Positions 17,782 to 25,809 of a stretch of 64,000 bases of DNA are shown here, piece by piece. The notes beneath the pieces were generated by a model. That model did not search any database and was not told the DNA's origin. It worked only from the letters and a program-made list of their open reading frames with translations. The DNA comes from Mycolicibacterium sp. ND9-15. GTDB taxonomy: Bacteria > Actinomycetota > Actinomycetes > Mycobacteriales > Mycobacteriaceae. Within the stretch, counting starts at the first letter, position 1, and each line of letters begins with the position of its first letter. The stretch is taken from assembly GCF_035918395.1 (NCBI RefSeq), contig NZ_CP142362.1:595501-659500 (forward strand), read 5' to 3'. Made by a program: the position numbers and the translations under genes.

Positions 17782-19023
17782 CTAGCGAACCACGGCGGGC
17801 AGCCGTTTGACGCCGTGCACGAAGCTGCTGTACAGCAGGTCGGGCTCGCCGAACTCGACGGTGCTCAACCGAGTTAGCAACTCGTGGAACAGGTTTCGCA
17901 ACTCCGCTTTGGCCAGCTGATTACCCAGGCAGAAGTGCGGACCCCCGCCGCCGAAAGCGAGGTGCGGGTTCGGCGAGCGGGCGAGATCGAACGCACCGGG
18001 CCTGTCGAACACGGTCTCGTCCCGGTTCGCCGAACAGTAGAAGAGCCCAACCTTGTCCCCCGCCTCGACCGGGTGGCCGTTGATGTCGGTGTCTTCGGTG
18101 ACGAAGCGGGCGAACTGCAGCACCGGCGAGGACCAGCGGACGAATTCCTCGATCGCCAAACCGATTCGGCCGTCGAAATCCGCCATCAGCCAGTCCCGCT
18201 GGGCCGGGTTGGCGACGAGCGCCATCATCGCGTGTGTCGTCGCCTGCTTGGTGGTGTCGTTGCCCGCCGACGCCAGCAGGATCAGGAACGCGCCGATCTC
18301 CTCGTCGGTCAGCCGGTGCCCGTCGACCTCGGCGTTGACGATGCTCGTCATCAGGTCGTCACCGGGATGGGTACGACGGAACTTGGCCAACTCCACCCCG
18401 GTGTTCGACAGCAGCGTGATCTGCGCGACCGGGTCGTCGGCGCGTTCCTCGGCGCTGGCGTACTCCTCGTCGCTCATGCCGAACAGCTTTTCGGCGGCGT
18501 AGGCGACCGCGGGCTGGTCGGCGCTCGGCACGCCGAGCATGTCCATGATCGTCAACATCGGCAGCTTGGCCGAACACGCCGACACAAACTCGACTTCGCC
18601 TACGCCGACGAGGTTTTCGACGATGGTGACCGCGTTCTTGTGGATCTGCTCCTCGATCAGCCGGACGTTGCGCGGCGTGAACGCAGAACTGATCAGCCGG
18701 CGGTACACCGTGTGTTGAGGCGGATCCATGGTCAGGAAGAACGAGGCGAAACGCTGGATCTCGGCGGGCATCGGGTTCAGCGCCACGCCTTGGGCCGAGG
18801 TGAACAGTTCGGGGTGCTGACTGACGTAGGCGATGTCGGCACGTCGCGTCAACGCCCAGAATCCCGGCTCCTCCATCGGGAACATCGACGGCAGCGGCGG
18901 GTGCCAGCTCAACCCCTCGGCGCCCCGCAGCCGCGCGAACGACGCGTCGCGCTCGCCGAACGGCCTACTCCAGAAGTCCTCCGACGTGATGTCCACCGCA
19001 CTGAATTCACGGGCCGATGTCAC
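17782..19023 (-). CDS. Cytochrome P450 (CYP125/142/124-like)
   Basis: A 413-residue P450 starting at GTG 19023. The I-helix is LLASAGNDTTKQ, the K-helix ExxR is EEFVR, and the heme loop FGGGGPHFCLGNQLAK starts near 357 with Cys about 365. The wording ASFFLTMDPPQHTVYRRLISSAFTPR and the GGGPHFCLG loop resemble the mycobacterial CYP125/CYP142/CYP124 clan. That clan hydroxylates sterol side chains and branched lipids; clan membership is by eye only. Operator copy 5 is 10 bases before its start. The substrate may be an alicyclic or branched lipid. Confidence 0.94.
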   Translation of the reverse strand: MTSAREFSAVDITSEDFWSRPFGERDASFARLRGAEGLSWHPPLPSMFPMEEPGFWALTRRADIAYVSQHPELFTSAQGVALNPMPAEIQRFASFFLTMDPPQHTVYRRLISSAFTPRNVRLIEEQIHKNAVTIVENLVGVGEVEFVSACSAKLPMLTIMDMLGVPSADQPAVAYAAEKLFGMSDEEYASAEERADDPVAQITLLSNTGVELAKFRRTHPGDDLMTSIVNAEVDGHRLTDEEIGAFLILLASAGNDTTKQATTHAMMALVANPAQRDWLMADFDGRIGLAIEEFVRWSSPVLQFARFVTEDTDINGHPVEAGDKVGLFYCSANRDETVFDRPGAFDLARSPNPHLAFGGGGPHFCLGNQLAKAELRNLFHELLTRLSTVEFGEPDLLYSSFVHGVKRLPAVVR

Positions 19024-19032
19024 CGAATCAGC

Positions 19033-19058
19033 GTGACACTTCGACGAAAGTTTGTAAA
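19033..19058. promoter_or_regulatory. Regulon operator, copy 5 (divergent)
   Basis: GTGACA, 14 bases, TGTAAA, followed by G. It is divergent between the P450/ferredoxin operon (minus, start 19023) and the TetR/kinase operon (plus, ATG 19062, only 4 bases after TGTAAA). The placement suggests autoregulation by the TetR protein. Confidence 0.7.
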
Positions 19059-19061
19059 GCT

Positions 19062-19610
19062 ATGACGGTGCCGGTACTCGACGCGGACTCCTCGACGCGG
19101 GATCGCATCCTTGCCGCGACCGCGGAGGTGCTCGGTCGTCACGGCATGACCAAGCTCAGCCTCTCCGAAGTCGCGCTGCAGGCGCACGTGTCGCGTCCCA
19201 CCCTCTACCGCTGGTTCGCCTCCAAGCGTGACCTGCTCGACGCGTTCGTGGTGTGGGAGCGTCAGTACTACGAACGCGCCGTGGCCGAGGCGACCGCCGA
19301 TCTGCCACCGGGTGAACGGCTCGACGCGGCGCTGCGGGTGATCGTCGAGTACCAGCAGTCCTATCCGGGCCTGCGGATGATCGACATCGAACCCGAACAG
19401 GTGATCAAACGACTTTCCCGGGTCATCCCGTTGATGCGCCAACGGCTGGAACGCTTGTCGACCGGACCCGACCCGGGGCTTGCCATGTCGACGGCGGTAC
19501 GCGTCGCGGTGTCGCACTACCTGGTGCGCAGCGACGACGACGCCGACTTCCTCGCGCAACTGCGCCACGCCGCCCGGGTCAAACACCACGCGCCGGGAGG
19601 CGATGTATGA
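19062..19610 (+). CDS. TetR family regulator A
   Basis: A 182-residue repressor-type protein. The helix-turn-helix is near 27-60 (MTKLSLSEVALQAHVSRPTLYRWFASKRDLLDAF). The ligand domain has LDAALRVIVEYQQSYPGLRMIDIEPEQVI and VAVSHYLVRSDDDADFLAQLRHAARVK. It is clearly paralogous to the TetR at 25209: the recognition helix SRPTLYRWFASK is identical and the C-terminal motifs are shared. The start is ATG 19062, directly after operator copy 5. Its stop overlaps the kinase start by 4 bases. It is a likely regulator of the 26-bp operator; the ligand is unknown. Confidence 0.93.
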   Translation: MTVPVLDADSSTRDRILAATAEVLGRHGMTKLSLSEVALQAHVSRPTLYRWFASKRDLLDAFVVWERQYYERAVAEATADLPPGERLDAALRVIVEYQQSYPGLRMIDIEPEQVIKRLSRVIPLMRQRLERLSTGPDPGLAMSTAVRVAVSHYLVRSDDDADFLAQLRHAARVKHHAPGGDV

Positions 19611-20665
19611 GCATCCCCGTGTCCGTCGACGACCTCACCGCCGACTGGTTCAGCACGATCTTCGACGCACCGGTGGACGCGGCGCGCGTGCTGGACGCGC
19701 ATTCAGGCACCACGGGCCGGGCCCGCATCGCGTTGACGTCACGCTCGCAGGTGCCCGACACGGTCTTCGTCAAACTGCAACCGTTCGCGCCCGGGCAGCG
19801 GAAGTTCCTGCGCCAGATCGGGCTCGGGGTGGCCGAGGCTCGGCTCTTCGCCCACATCGGCAATGAGCTACCGGTGCGCGCTCCCCGGGTCTGGCACGCC
19901 GACTACGACGAGTCCGACGGCTCGTTCGTCATGGTTCTCGAGGACCTCGAGGCCACCGGCTGCCGGTTCGTCACCCCCGGGGACGAGGACATCGTCGACG
20001 TCGCCGAATCGCTCGTCGACGAACTGGCAGCACTACACGCCCATTTCCGGTCCCAGAACCTCGGCTGGCTGCGCACGCCGTCGGGTATGCGGAGCAGACC
20101 GGAGGATGCCGAGATCGCGTCGAGGCGAGCGCGTTTCATCGTCTCCGCACTCGAACAGTTCGCCGACGAAATGCCGCCTGCCTTTGCGCGGATCGGCGAG
20201 TTGTACGCGGCGCGCCCGCTGGAGATCGTCGCACTGTTCAACGAGGGCGACCGCACCCTCGTGCACGGCGACACCCACAGCGGCAACCTGTTCGTCGACG
20301 GCACCCGCACCGGTTTCTTCGATTGGGCGGTCGCCGGCCGGGCACCCGGCGTTCGCGATGTCGCGTACTTCCTGTGCAACTCGATGCCGATCCCGACACG
20401 TCGCACCGAGGAGCGCGCTTTGCTCGACCGATATCGGGCCGGCCTCGCCCGGTACGGGGTCGCGCTCGACGAGGGCATCGCGCACGAGCAGTACCGCTTG
20501 TTCTCGGTCTACTCGTGGATAGCCGCCGCATCCACCGCCGCGATGGGTTCGCAGTGGCAGCCGATTGAGGTGTCACGTGCGGCGATGATCAGCACGACGC
20601 AGGCCATCGAGGACCTCGATGTCATCGGCCTGCTCGAGAGCCGGTTGGCCGACCGCGTCAGCTGA
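19607..20665 (+). CDS. Phosphotransferase (aminoglycoside-phosphotransferase fold), kinase 1
   Basis: A 352-residue small-molecule kinase. The catalytic loop HGDTHSGNLF is near 220 with the catalytic Asp and the metal-binding Asn, and FFDWAVAGRAPGVRDVAYFL supplies the DFG-like Asp. VLEDLEATGCRF is the hinge region. It is unlikely to be a drug-resistance gene given its setting. Similar proteins are found in terpene, steroid and hydroxyacid catabolic clusters. It is coupled to TetR A by a 4-base overlap. It might phosphorylate a hydroxylated intermediate, or a CoA thioester as in the 4-hydroxyacyl-CoA kinases LvaAB and ACAD10/11. Confidence 0.85.
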   Translation: MSIPVSVDDLTADWFSTIFDAPVDAARVLDAHSGTTGRARIALTSRSQVPDTVFVKLQPFAPGQRKFLRQIGLGVAEARLFAHIGNELPVRAPRVWHADYDESDGSFVMVLEDLEATGCRFVTPGDEDIVDVAESLVDELAALHAHFRSQNLGWLRTPSGMRSRPEDAEIASRRARFIVSALEQFADEMPPAFARIGELYAARPLEIVALFNEGDRTLVHGDTHSGNLFVDGTRTGFFDWAVAGRAPGVRDVAYFLCNSMPIPTRRTEERALLDRYRAGLARYGVALDEGIAHEQYRLFSVYSWIAAASTAAMGSQWQPIEVSRAAMISTTQAIEDLDVIGLLESRLADRVS

Positions 20666-20680
20666 TCAAACCTCGATTCC

Positions 20681-21736
20681 TCACGCGCTTCTCGCGGGCA
20701 TGACGGGGCCGTCGTCGAGTTTGTCGGATACGCCGAGGTCGGCCAGACCCATTTGGGTGAACAGCGGTATCCCGTAGGCGTTCAGCGCGAATCGCTGATC
20801 GTCGGTGGCACCGGTGTCGTACAGATGGGCGCCGACGAGGTTGATCACGGCCAACTTGAACGCGTTCAGCGCCCGGTACCACTCTCGGTGCCGGACCTCG
20901 ATTCCGCTCGACGCTTCGTAGCGGGCGATGATCTCGTCGATCGAAAGGGCCGCGTCGTGAGAGGGGATGCCGACCGGCATGCGCCACAACAGTTCGAGGT
21001 AACCGATGTCGGTCAACGGGTCACCGACGGTGGTCAGTTCCCAGTCGAACACCAAACTCACCTCGTCGTCGACGAACGCGAAATTGCCCGGCTTGGCATC
21101 GCCGTGCAGCAGCGTCACATTCGAACAGCGTTGCGGCCGAGAGGTGTTCAACTCCTCCAGGAGCCGCTCGAGCGCCGGCAGCGGCCCTCGTTTCACGCGC
21201 TCCATCTCACCGGCCCAGTGCCCGATTTCGCGGTCGAGGTGGTCAGTCCCGTCGTCCATGGCAGCCAATCCCGCGGCGGCGATGTCGACGGTGTGGATGG
21301 CGGCGAGTTGATCGGTCAGGCTCTCGCACATTCGCCGCACACCGTCGCGTGACGTGTCCGGCGCTTCCATCTCGTAGACGGTCCCCGCCACCCGCTCCAT
21401 CACGAAGAAAGGGCGGCCGAGAACGGCACCGGTGTCCTCGAGCCACATCGCCCGCGGCACCCGCACCGAAGAACCGTGCAGGGCTTGCAGCACGGTGAAC
21501 TGCCGTGCCAGGTCATAGGGTTCGAGAAGCGCGGGCGGCCGGGGCCGCAGCCGGACCACGACGTCGCTGCGGATTTCGCCCGGGCCGGTACCAGTGACGA
21601 TCGTTAGGGTCAGCATCTCCGCCGAGTGACCGAACTCGACGCGGTCCAGCCCCTCCACTCGAAGGTCGGCGGCGTCGGGGACTCGACCCGCCAGCCACCC
21701 TGTGAGGCGACCGCGGACATCTCCGTCGGAGGTCAT
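20681..21736 (-). CDS. Phosphotransferase family protein, kinase 2 (ACAD10/11 N-domain-like)
   Basis: A 351-residue kinase. The catalytic loop HGDAKPGNFAF is near 207 and LVFDWELTTVGDPLTDIGYL supplies the metal-binding Asp. The N-terminal lobe has RLRPRPPALLEPYDLARQFTVLQAL and FFVMERVAGTVYEM. This combination matches the stand-alone bacterial relatives of the kinase domain fused to human ACAD10/11, which phosphorylate 4-hydroxyacyl-CoAs. The start overlaps the stop of the DUF7064-like gene by 4 bases. Its relation to kinases 1 and 3 is distant. Confidence 0.87.
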   Translation of the reverse strand: MTSDGDVRGRLTGWLAGRVPDAADLRVEGLDRVEFGHSAEMLTLTIVTGTGPGEIRSDVVVRLRPRPPALLEPYDLARQFTVLQALHGSSVRVPRAMWLEDTGAVLGRPFFVMERVAGTVYEMEAPDTSRDGVRRMCESLTDQLAAIHTVDIAAAGLAAMDDGTDHLDREIGHWAGEMERVKRGPLPALERLLEELNTSRPQRCSNVTLLHGDAKPGNFAFVDDEVSLVFDWELTTVGDPLTDIGYLELLWRMPVGIPSHDAALSIDEIIARYEASSGIEVRHREWYRALNAFKLAVINLVGAHLYDTGATDDQRFALNAYGIPLFTQMGLADLGVSDKLDDGPVMPARSA

Positions 21737-22863
21737 GCCTGCGCCTCGGGTGCGGGCGGACGATCGACCGCCCTCCTGTCCTGCTTGAACTTCGCCATGT
21801 CCATCGGTTGCCAGTTGGGATAGCGGCGGTATGCCGCACCGCCCATGAGGATCTCGAAGATGCCCCAGCCGGTGCGACCCTCGAAGTCGAAGCGCATCAG
21901 CTGATCCAGCGCCATGGCCTTGTCCTCGTTCTCTACCAACTCTTCGCGGTCGCTGCTGTCCCACTGGAAGTGGATGAAATAGGCCCCGCCGCCCAGATCC
22001 TCGTACCTGCACTTCGACATCGGCAGTCCGTAGTAGACGTTGACGTGTTGATTCGGTGAGTCCGCGGTGACGCGGTACTGCTCGCCGTCTTCGTCGGTGA
22101 AGACGAGCACCGCCCGGGCCGGGCGTTTGCGGTCGGCGTCGAATTCGACGTCGTGCTCGATCTTGACGAAACGCTTGGACAGCGTGCCGTCGTGGTGGGT
22201 GATGCCTCCGTCGACGTATGTCACTGTGCCGTCGGAGGTTTCGAAGACCCATGCTTCGATGGCGCGGTCTTCGAAACCCGCGTCGAGCCACAGCCAGAAG
22301 TCGATCTCGTCGGCGACCCGTACGCCGAAGGTACGGTCGCGGCCGCCGTGGAAACCGTCCACGCAGATACGCTCACCCTCGATCTCGACCCAGCCGGACC
22401 ACCGTCCCGGCTCCTTCATGTGGTACATGTCGGCGATCACCCTGCCGTCTTTGCCTGTGACGTGCAGGGGAAGCATTTCCCACATCGGGGCGGTCGGTTC
22501 GTAGTACAGCTCCCACGCGATTCCGGAATTGTTGGGTTCGACGTCGAGTCGCCACTTCTTCAGCGGCTCAACGCATGTCCACCGCATTGGGCCGGCGCCG
22601 ACCTCCGCCCTGGCCGCGCCGTCGACCGGGCGGCCGGCCAGCAGGTCGTAATGGCGGCCGTCGGCGAGCGTCACCTTGATGTACCCGAGGCCCGTCCCGG
22701 TGTTCGGGTTGTTGCCGTAGCCGGACGTCAGCAACACATCGCCGGAGGGTGACGCGGCGAAGAAGTAGCACCGGTCCGACCACGTGGCGTCCGGATGGTG
22801 CACTTCGTCGAACGGTCGAGGCAACTGGTGAGTGAACGACTCGTCGGCGGCGCTGTATCCCAT
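21733..22863 (-). CDS. Hypothetical protein resembling DUF7064/CrtC-like two-domain beta proteins
   Basis: A 376-residue protein, ATG 22863, 12 bases beyond operator copy 6. It is rich in Trp, Tyr, Gly and charged strands (CYFFAASPSGDVLLTSGYGNNPNTG; FHGGRDRTFGVR; NVYYGLPMSKC). This is typical of lipocalin/AttH/CrtC-like proteins that bind or hydrate terpenoid lipids. I am not sure of the family and cannot state an activity. Such proteins often lie beside phosphotransferase-fold kinases, as here (4-base overlap with kinase 2). No signal peptide; the C-terminus PPAPEAQA is disordered. Confidence 0.6.
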   Translation of the reverse strand: MGYSAADESFTHQLPRPFDEVHHPDATWSDRCYFFAASPSGDVLLTSGYGNNPNTGTGLGYIKVTLADGRHYDLLAGRPVDGAARAEVGAGPMRWTCVEPLKKWRLDVEPNNSGIAWELYYEPTAPMWEMLPLHVTGKDGRVIADMYHMKEPGRWSGWVEIEGERICVDGFHGGRDRTFGVRVADEIDFWLWLDAGFEDRAIEAWVFETSDGTVTYVDGGITHHDGTLSKRFVKIEHDVEFDADRKRPARAVLVFTDEDGEQYRVTADSPNQHVNVYYGLPMSKCRYEDLGGGAYFIHFQWDSSDREELVENEDKAMALDQLMRFDFEGRTGWGIFEILMGGAAYRRYPNWQPMDMAKFKQDRRAVDRPPAPEAQA

Positions 22864-22874
22864 AGCCAGGCAGG

Positions 22875-22900
22875 GTGACACTTTTTGACGATTATGTAAA
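22875..22900. promoter_or_regulatory. Regulon operator, copy 6
   Basis: GTGACA, 14 bases, TGTAAA, followed by G. It is 12 bases upstream of the hypothetical/kinase 2 operon and overlaps the stop codon (22892-22894) of the preceding CoA-transferase gene. Confidence 0.65.
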
Positions 22901-24064
22901 GGTATGGCCGTCGCGCAGTTCCGCCAGGATCTCGTCGGTGTGCTCACCGAGTTTGGGCGCCACCGACCGCGGCGCCGACGGGGTGCCGTGGAAATCCGCC
23001 GGGGAGGCGACCATCGGCACCGTCGCGTCGTCGTCAGGCACGTAGACGATTCCGCCGGCGGCGTGGAACTGTTCGTCGCCCACCACGTCTTCCAGCGTGT
23101 TGATCGGCGACCAGAACAGATCCGGTTCGGCCGCAAAGGCTTCGGCCCACTCGACGAGCGGTCTCGTCGCGAAGATCTCGTCGAGAGCGGCGATCAACTC
23201 GGCCGCGTTGGCGGCGCGTGCCTGCGGGGTGTCGAAGCGCGGATCGGTGAGCCACTCGGGTCGTCCGACCGCGCGGCACAGCGGCGGCCAGTGCCTGCCG
23301 GCCTGCAGGCCCACGATCCAGAACCGTCGCCCGTCGCCCGCAACGTAGTTGTTCATGCACGGGTTGCCCATGGTCTCGCGCTGACCGATCGCGATCGGAT
23401 GCCCGGTGAGCAGGAACGTGTTCAGGTCGAAGCTCACCGTGTAGGCGCCCTGCCGGTAGAGCGACGTACTGACCAACTGTCCTTCACCGGTGCGGTTTCG
23501 CGCGACCAGCGCCGCGCACACCGCCCCGGCGAGCGTCATGCCCGCCGCATGGTCGCCCATGCCGCCGCGCTGAAACGGCGGCGTGTCGCCGGGCCGGGTG
23601 AGCAGATGGGCCAGGCCGGAGCGCGCCCAGAACGCCGCGACGTCGTATGCGGCGCGGTCGGAATCGGGCCCGGTTTCGCCGTAGCCGGTGATCAGGCCGT
23701 ACACCAGACGCGGGTTGCGCGTCGACACCGCTTCGAAGTCCAGACCCAGGCGCGTCAGCGCGGCCGGGCGCACGTTGGTGAGGAAAACGTCGGCGCCGCA
23801 GATCAATTCGAACGCCGCGGCGCGGTCGTCGTCGCGAGTCATGTCGAGTACGACGCTGCGCTTACCGCGGTTGTCCATCTCGAACGGCGGGCTCAAATCG
23901 CCCTCGATGCCCAGCATGCGGCCGAACATCCGTCCGGGGTCGCCGGCCGGCGGTTCGATTTTCACGACATCGGCACCCCAGTCGGCGAGGATGCCGCCCG
24001 CAGCCGGTCCCGCCACCCACACGCCGAGTTCGACGACCCGCACACCCTCCAGTGGACCCGCCAT
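22892..24064 (-). CDS. CaiB/BaiF-type CoA transferase
   Basis: A 390-residue class III CoA transferase that moves CoA between carboxylic acids. It starts at ATG 24064 with AGAAGG just before it; a TTG at 24091 would lie inside operator copy 7 and is unlikely. LEGVRVVELGVWVAGPAAGGILADWGADVVKIEPPAGDPGR is the family N-terminus. The catalytic Asp is in GGMGDHAAGMTLAGAV near 170. It could activate an acidic intermediate for the acyl-CoA dehydrogenase. The stop is inside operator copy 6. Confidence 0.93.
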   Translation of the reverse strand: MAGPLEGVRVVELGVWVAGPAAGGILADWGADVVKIEPPAGDPGRMFGRMLGIEGDLSPPFEMDNRGKRSVVLDMTRDDDRAAAFELICGADVFLTNVRPAALTRLGLDFEAVSTRNPRLVYGLITGYGETGPDSDRAAYDVAAFWARSGLAHLLTRPGDTPPFQRGGMGDHAAGMTLAGAVCAALVARNRTGEGQLVSTSLYRQGAYTVSFDLNTFLLTGHPIAIGQRETMGNPCMNNYVAGDGRRFWIVGLQAGRHWPPLCRAVGRPEWLTDPRFDTPQARAANAAELIAALDEIFATRPLVEWAEAFAAEPDLFWSPINTLEDVVGDEQFHAAGGIVYVPDDDATVPMVASPADFHGTPSAPRSVAPKLGEHTDEILAELRDGHTFT

Positions 24065-24074
24065 CGACACCTTC

Positions 24075-24100
24075 TTTACATTTACTGACAACTTTGTAAA
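24075..24100. promoter_or_regulatory. Regulon operator, copy 7 (perfect palindromic arms, divergent)
   Basis: TTTACA, 14 bases, TGTAAA: the only copy with fully symmetric arms, which shows that the motif is an inverted repeat. It lies between the CoA transferase (minus, start 24064) and the kinase 3/TetR B operon (plus, start 24106). Confidence 0.75.
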
Positions 24101-24105
24101 CTAGC

Positions 24106-25212
24106 GTGGTGAAGCACGCTGCGCCGGTCGTCGGCCTTGCCGCACATCTGGGCCGCGGGGTACAACGTATCGCCACCGACGCCGCCATCGGCGGGCTCCG
24201 ATCACTTCCGCGATCCGTGTCCGAGCTCGATGCGACGGCCATGTCGCGGATCATCGGCCGTCGGGTGACCGCGGTGTCGGTACTCAGCGGCGACACCGGC
24301 ACCTCGTCGCGCGCCCGCCTCGCCCTGGGCGGCGACGACGTCCCGCCGACCGTGTTCGTCAAGCTGGCCGCCGAGACCGTCGCCACGCGGCTGATGGGCG
24401 AGATGGGCCGGTTGGGCGCCACCGAAACCCGCTTCTACCGGGAACTCTCGCCGCGGCTGTCCGGGCTGCCGGCGTATCACGGCTCGGAGTTCGATTCGGT
24501 GACCGGGCGGTACGTGCTGGCCCTGGAGGATCTGCCCGCAGACGAGTGCGAGTTCCCCGACACCCTGCACCCGATCAGCGCCGACCGGGCGGCGAAGATC
24601 GTCGAACTGCTGGCGAAGCTGCATGCCACCTTCTGGAACCGGGTGCCCGGCTGGCTCTACACTGCGTCCGGCGACACCGCGTCGCTGCTCACCGGCCCGC
24701 TGCTCAAGACGTCGGCGCGCCGCATCGCCGAGCGCACTGACATCGACGTCGAGGCCGGACGATTCATCGACGAGAACTACCGCGCCGTGGCCCGGCTCAT
24801 CGACGAACCGCCGCACACCGTCATGCACGGCGACGCTCATCCGGGTAACGTCTACTTCCGCAACGGCGAGGCCGGGCTGCTGGACTGGCAGGCCGTGCGG
24901 CGCGGGCATCCCAACCGCGAACTGGCATACACACTGGTCACCAGCATGGCGCCGGCGGACCGCCAGGCGCACCAAGGTGAGCTGCTCGACGTCTACCGCC
25001 GGGCGTTGGCCGCCTGCGGCGGACCCGAGCTCGACCGCACCGAGCTCTGGGACCGGTACCGGCAGGGCGCGCTCTACGCCTACGTCGCCGCGCTGATCAC
25101 CGCCGGCATGGGCGGTATGCAGGACGAGGACATCGCGCTCGAGGGCCTGCGCCGCGGCGTCGCGGCCCTGGAAGATCTCGACACGATCGCCGTACTCCAG
25201 AAGTCGATGTGA
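24106..25212 (+). CDS. Phosphotransferase (aminoglycoside-phosphotransferase fold), kinase 3
   Basis: A 368-residue kinase starting at GTG 24106 (GTG 24109 is an alternative). The catalytic loop HGDAHPGNVYF is near 242 and GLLDWQAVRRGHPNRELAY supplies the metal-binding Asp. The hinge reads YVLALEDLPADECEF, similar to kinase 1 (VLEDLEATGCRF). Kinases 1 and 3 thus form a closer pair, each coupled to one of the two paralogous TetR genes. That suggests an ancient duplication of a kinase-TetR unit, with the gene order inverted. Substrate unknown. Confidence 0.86.
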   Translation: MVKHAAPVVGLAAHLGRGVQRIATDAAIGGLRSLPRSVSELDATAMSRIIGRRVTAVSVLSGDTGTSSRARLALGGDDVPPTVFVKLAAETVATRLMGEMGRLGATETRFYRELSPRLSGLPAYHGSEFDSVTGRYVLALEDLPADECEFPDTLHPISADRAAKIVELLAKLHATFWNRVPGWLYTASGDTASLLTGPLLKTSARRIAERTDIDVEAGRFIDENYRAVARLIDEPPHTVMHGDAHPGNVYFRNGEAGLLDWQAVRRGHPNRELAYTLVTSMAPADRQAHQGELLDVYRRALAACGGPELDRTELWDRYRQGALYAYVAALITAGMGGMQDEDIALEGLRRGVAALEDLDTIAVLQKSM

Positions 25213-25778
25213 GTTCGATCTACGCTTGCCACGTGAACGAACCGCTGCGCGACGCGCTTGGGCACGAGGACACCTCGACCCAACACCGGATACTCGTCGC
25301 GACAGCGGAGGTGCTCGCCCGCAGCGGGCAGACCAAGCTCAGCCTCTCGGAGGTCGCGCTCCAGGCCGGAGTGTCCCGGCCGACGCTGTACCGCTGGTTC
25401 GCCTCCAAGGAGGAACTGCTCGGCGCGTTCGGTGTCTACGAACGCGACCTCTTCGACAACGGCATCAGCAAGGCGACGGCCGGCTTGCGGGGCGCCGAGA
25501 AGCTCGACGCCGCGCTGCGGTTCATCGTCGACTACCAGCACTCGTACTCGGGTGTGCGGCTGGTCGACATCGAACCCGAGGTGGTCATCGCCCAGCTGAC
25601 GAAGATCATCCCGGTGATGCGGGCGCGGCTGCAGAGACTGCTGAGCGGCCCCAACGCAGCGGTCAAGGCGGCCACCGCAATTCGCGTCGCCGTCTCGCAC
25701 TACATCGTCCGCAGTGACGACGACGATCAGTTCCTGGCGCAACTGCGGCACGCCACCGGGATCAAGGCGAACGGCTGA
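25209..25778 (+). CDS. TetR family regulator B
   Basis: A 189-residue regulator. The start is taken as GTG 25209, which overlaps the kinase 3 stop by 4 bases; GTG 25233 is an alternative. The helix-turn-helix QTKLSLSEVALQAGVSRPTLYRWFASKEELLGAF is nearly identical to TetR A. So are AALRFIVDYQHSYSGVRLVDIEPEVVI and RVAVSHYIVRSDDDDQFLAQLRHATGIK. The shared recognition helix predicts the same DNA target, hence the 26-bp operator. Operator copy 8 overlaps its own stop codon. Confidence 0.92.
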   Translation: MSSIYACHVNEPLRDALGHEDTSTQHRILVATAEVLARSGQTKLSLSEVALQAGVSRPTLYRWFASKEELLGAFGVYERDLFDNGISKATAGLRGAEKLDAALRFIVDYQHSYSGVRLVDIEPEVVIAQLTKIIPVMRARLQRLLSGPNAAVKAATAIRVAVSHYIVRSDDDDQFLAQLRHATGIKANG

Positions 25779-25800
25779 CACTCGCGCAAAAATTTGTAAA
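25775..25800. promoter_or_regulatory. Regulon operator, copy 8
   Basis: CTGACA, 14 bases, TGTAAA, followed by G. It overlaps the TetR B stop codon and ends 9 bases before the aldehyde dehydrogenase ATG. Confidence 0.65.
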
Positions 25801-25809
25801 GCTGTCCGC

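Noticed and set aside
19607..25212. Aminoglycoside resistance genes
   Set aside because: The three kinases have the fold but are embedded in a catabolic regulon with CoA and oxidation genes; nothing points to drug substrates.
2778..25800. The 26-bp motif as -35/-10 boxes of an alternative sigma factor
   Set aside because: It serves genes on both strands in both orientations (copies 1 and 6 drive only minus-strand genes), and copy 7 is a true palindrome. A repressor operator fits better, though promoter overlap is likely.
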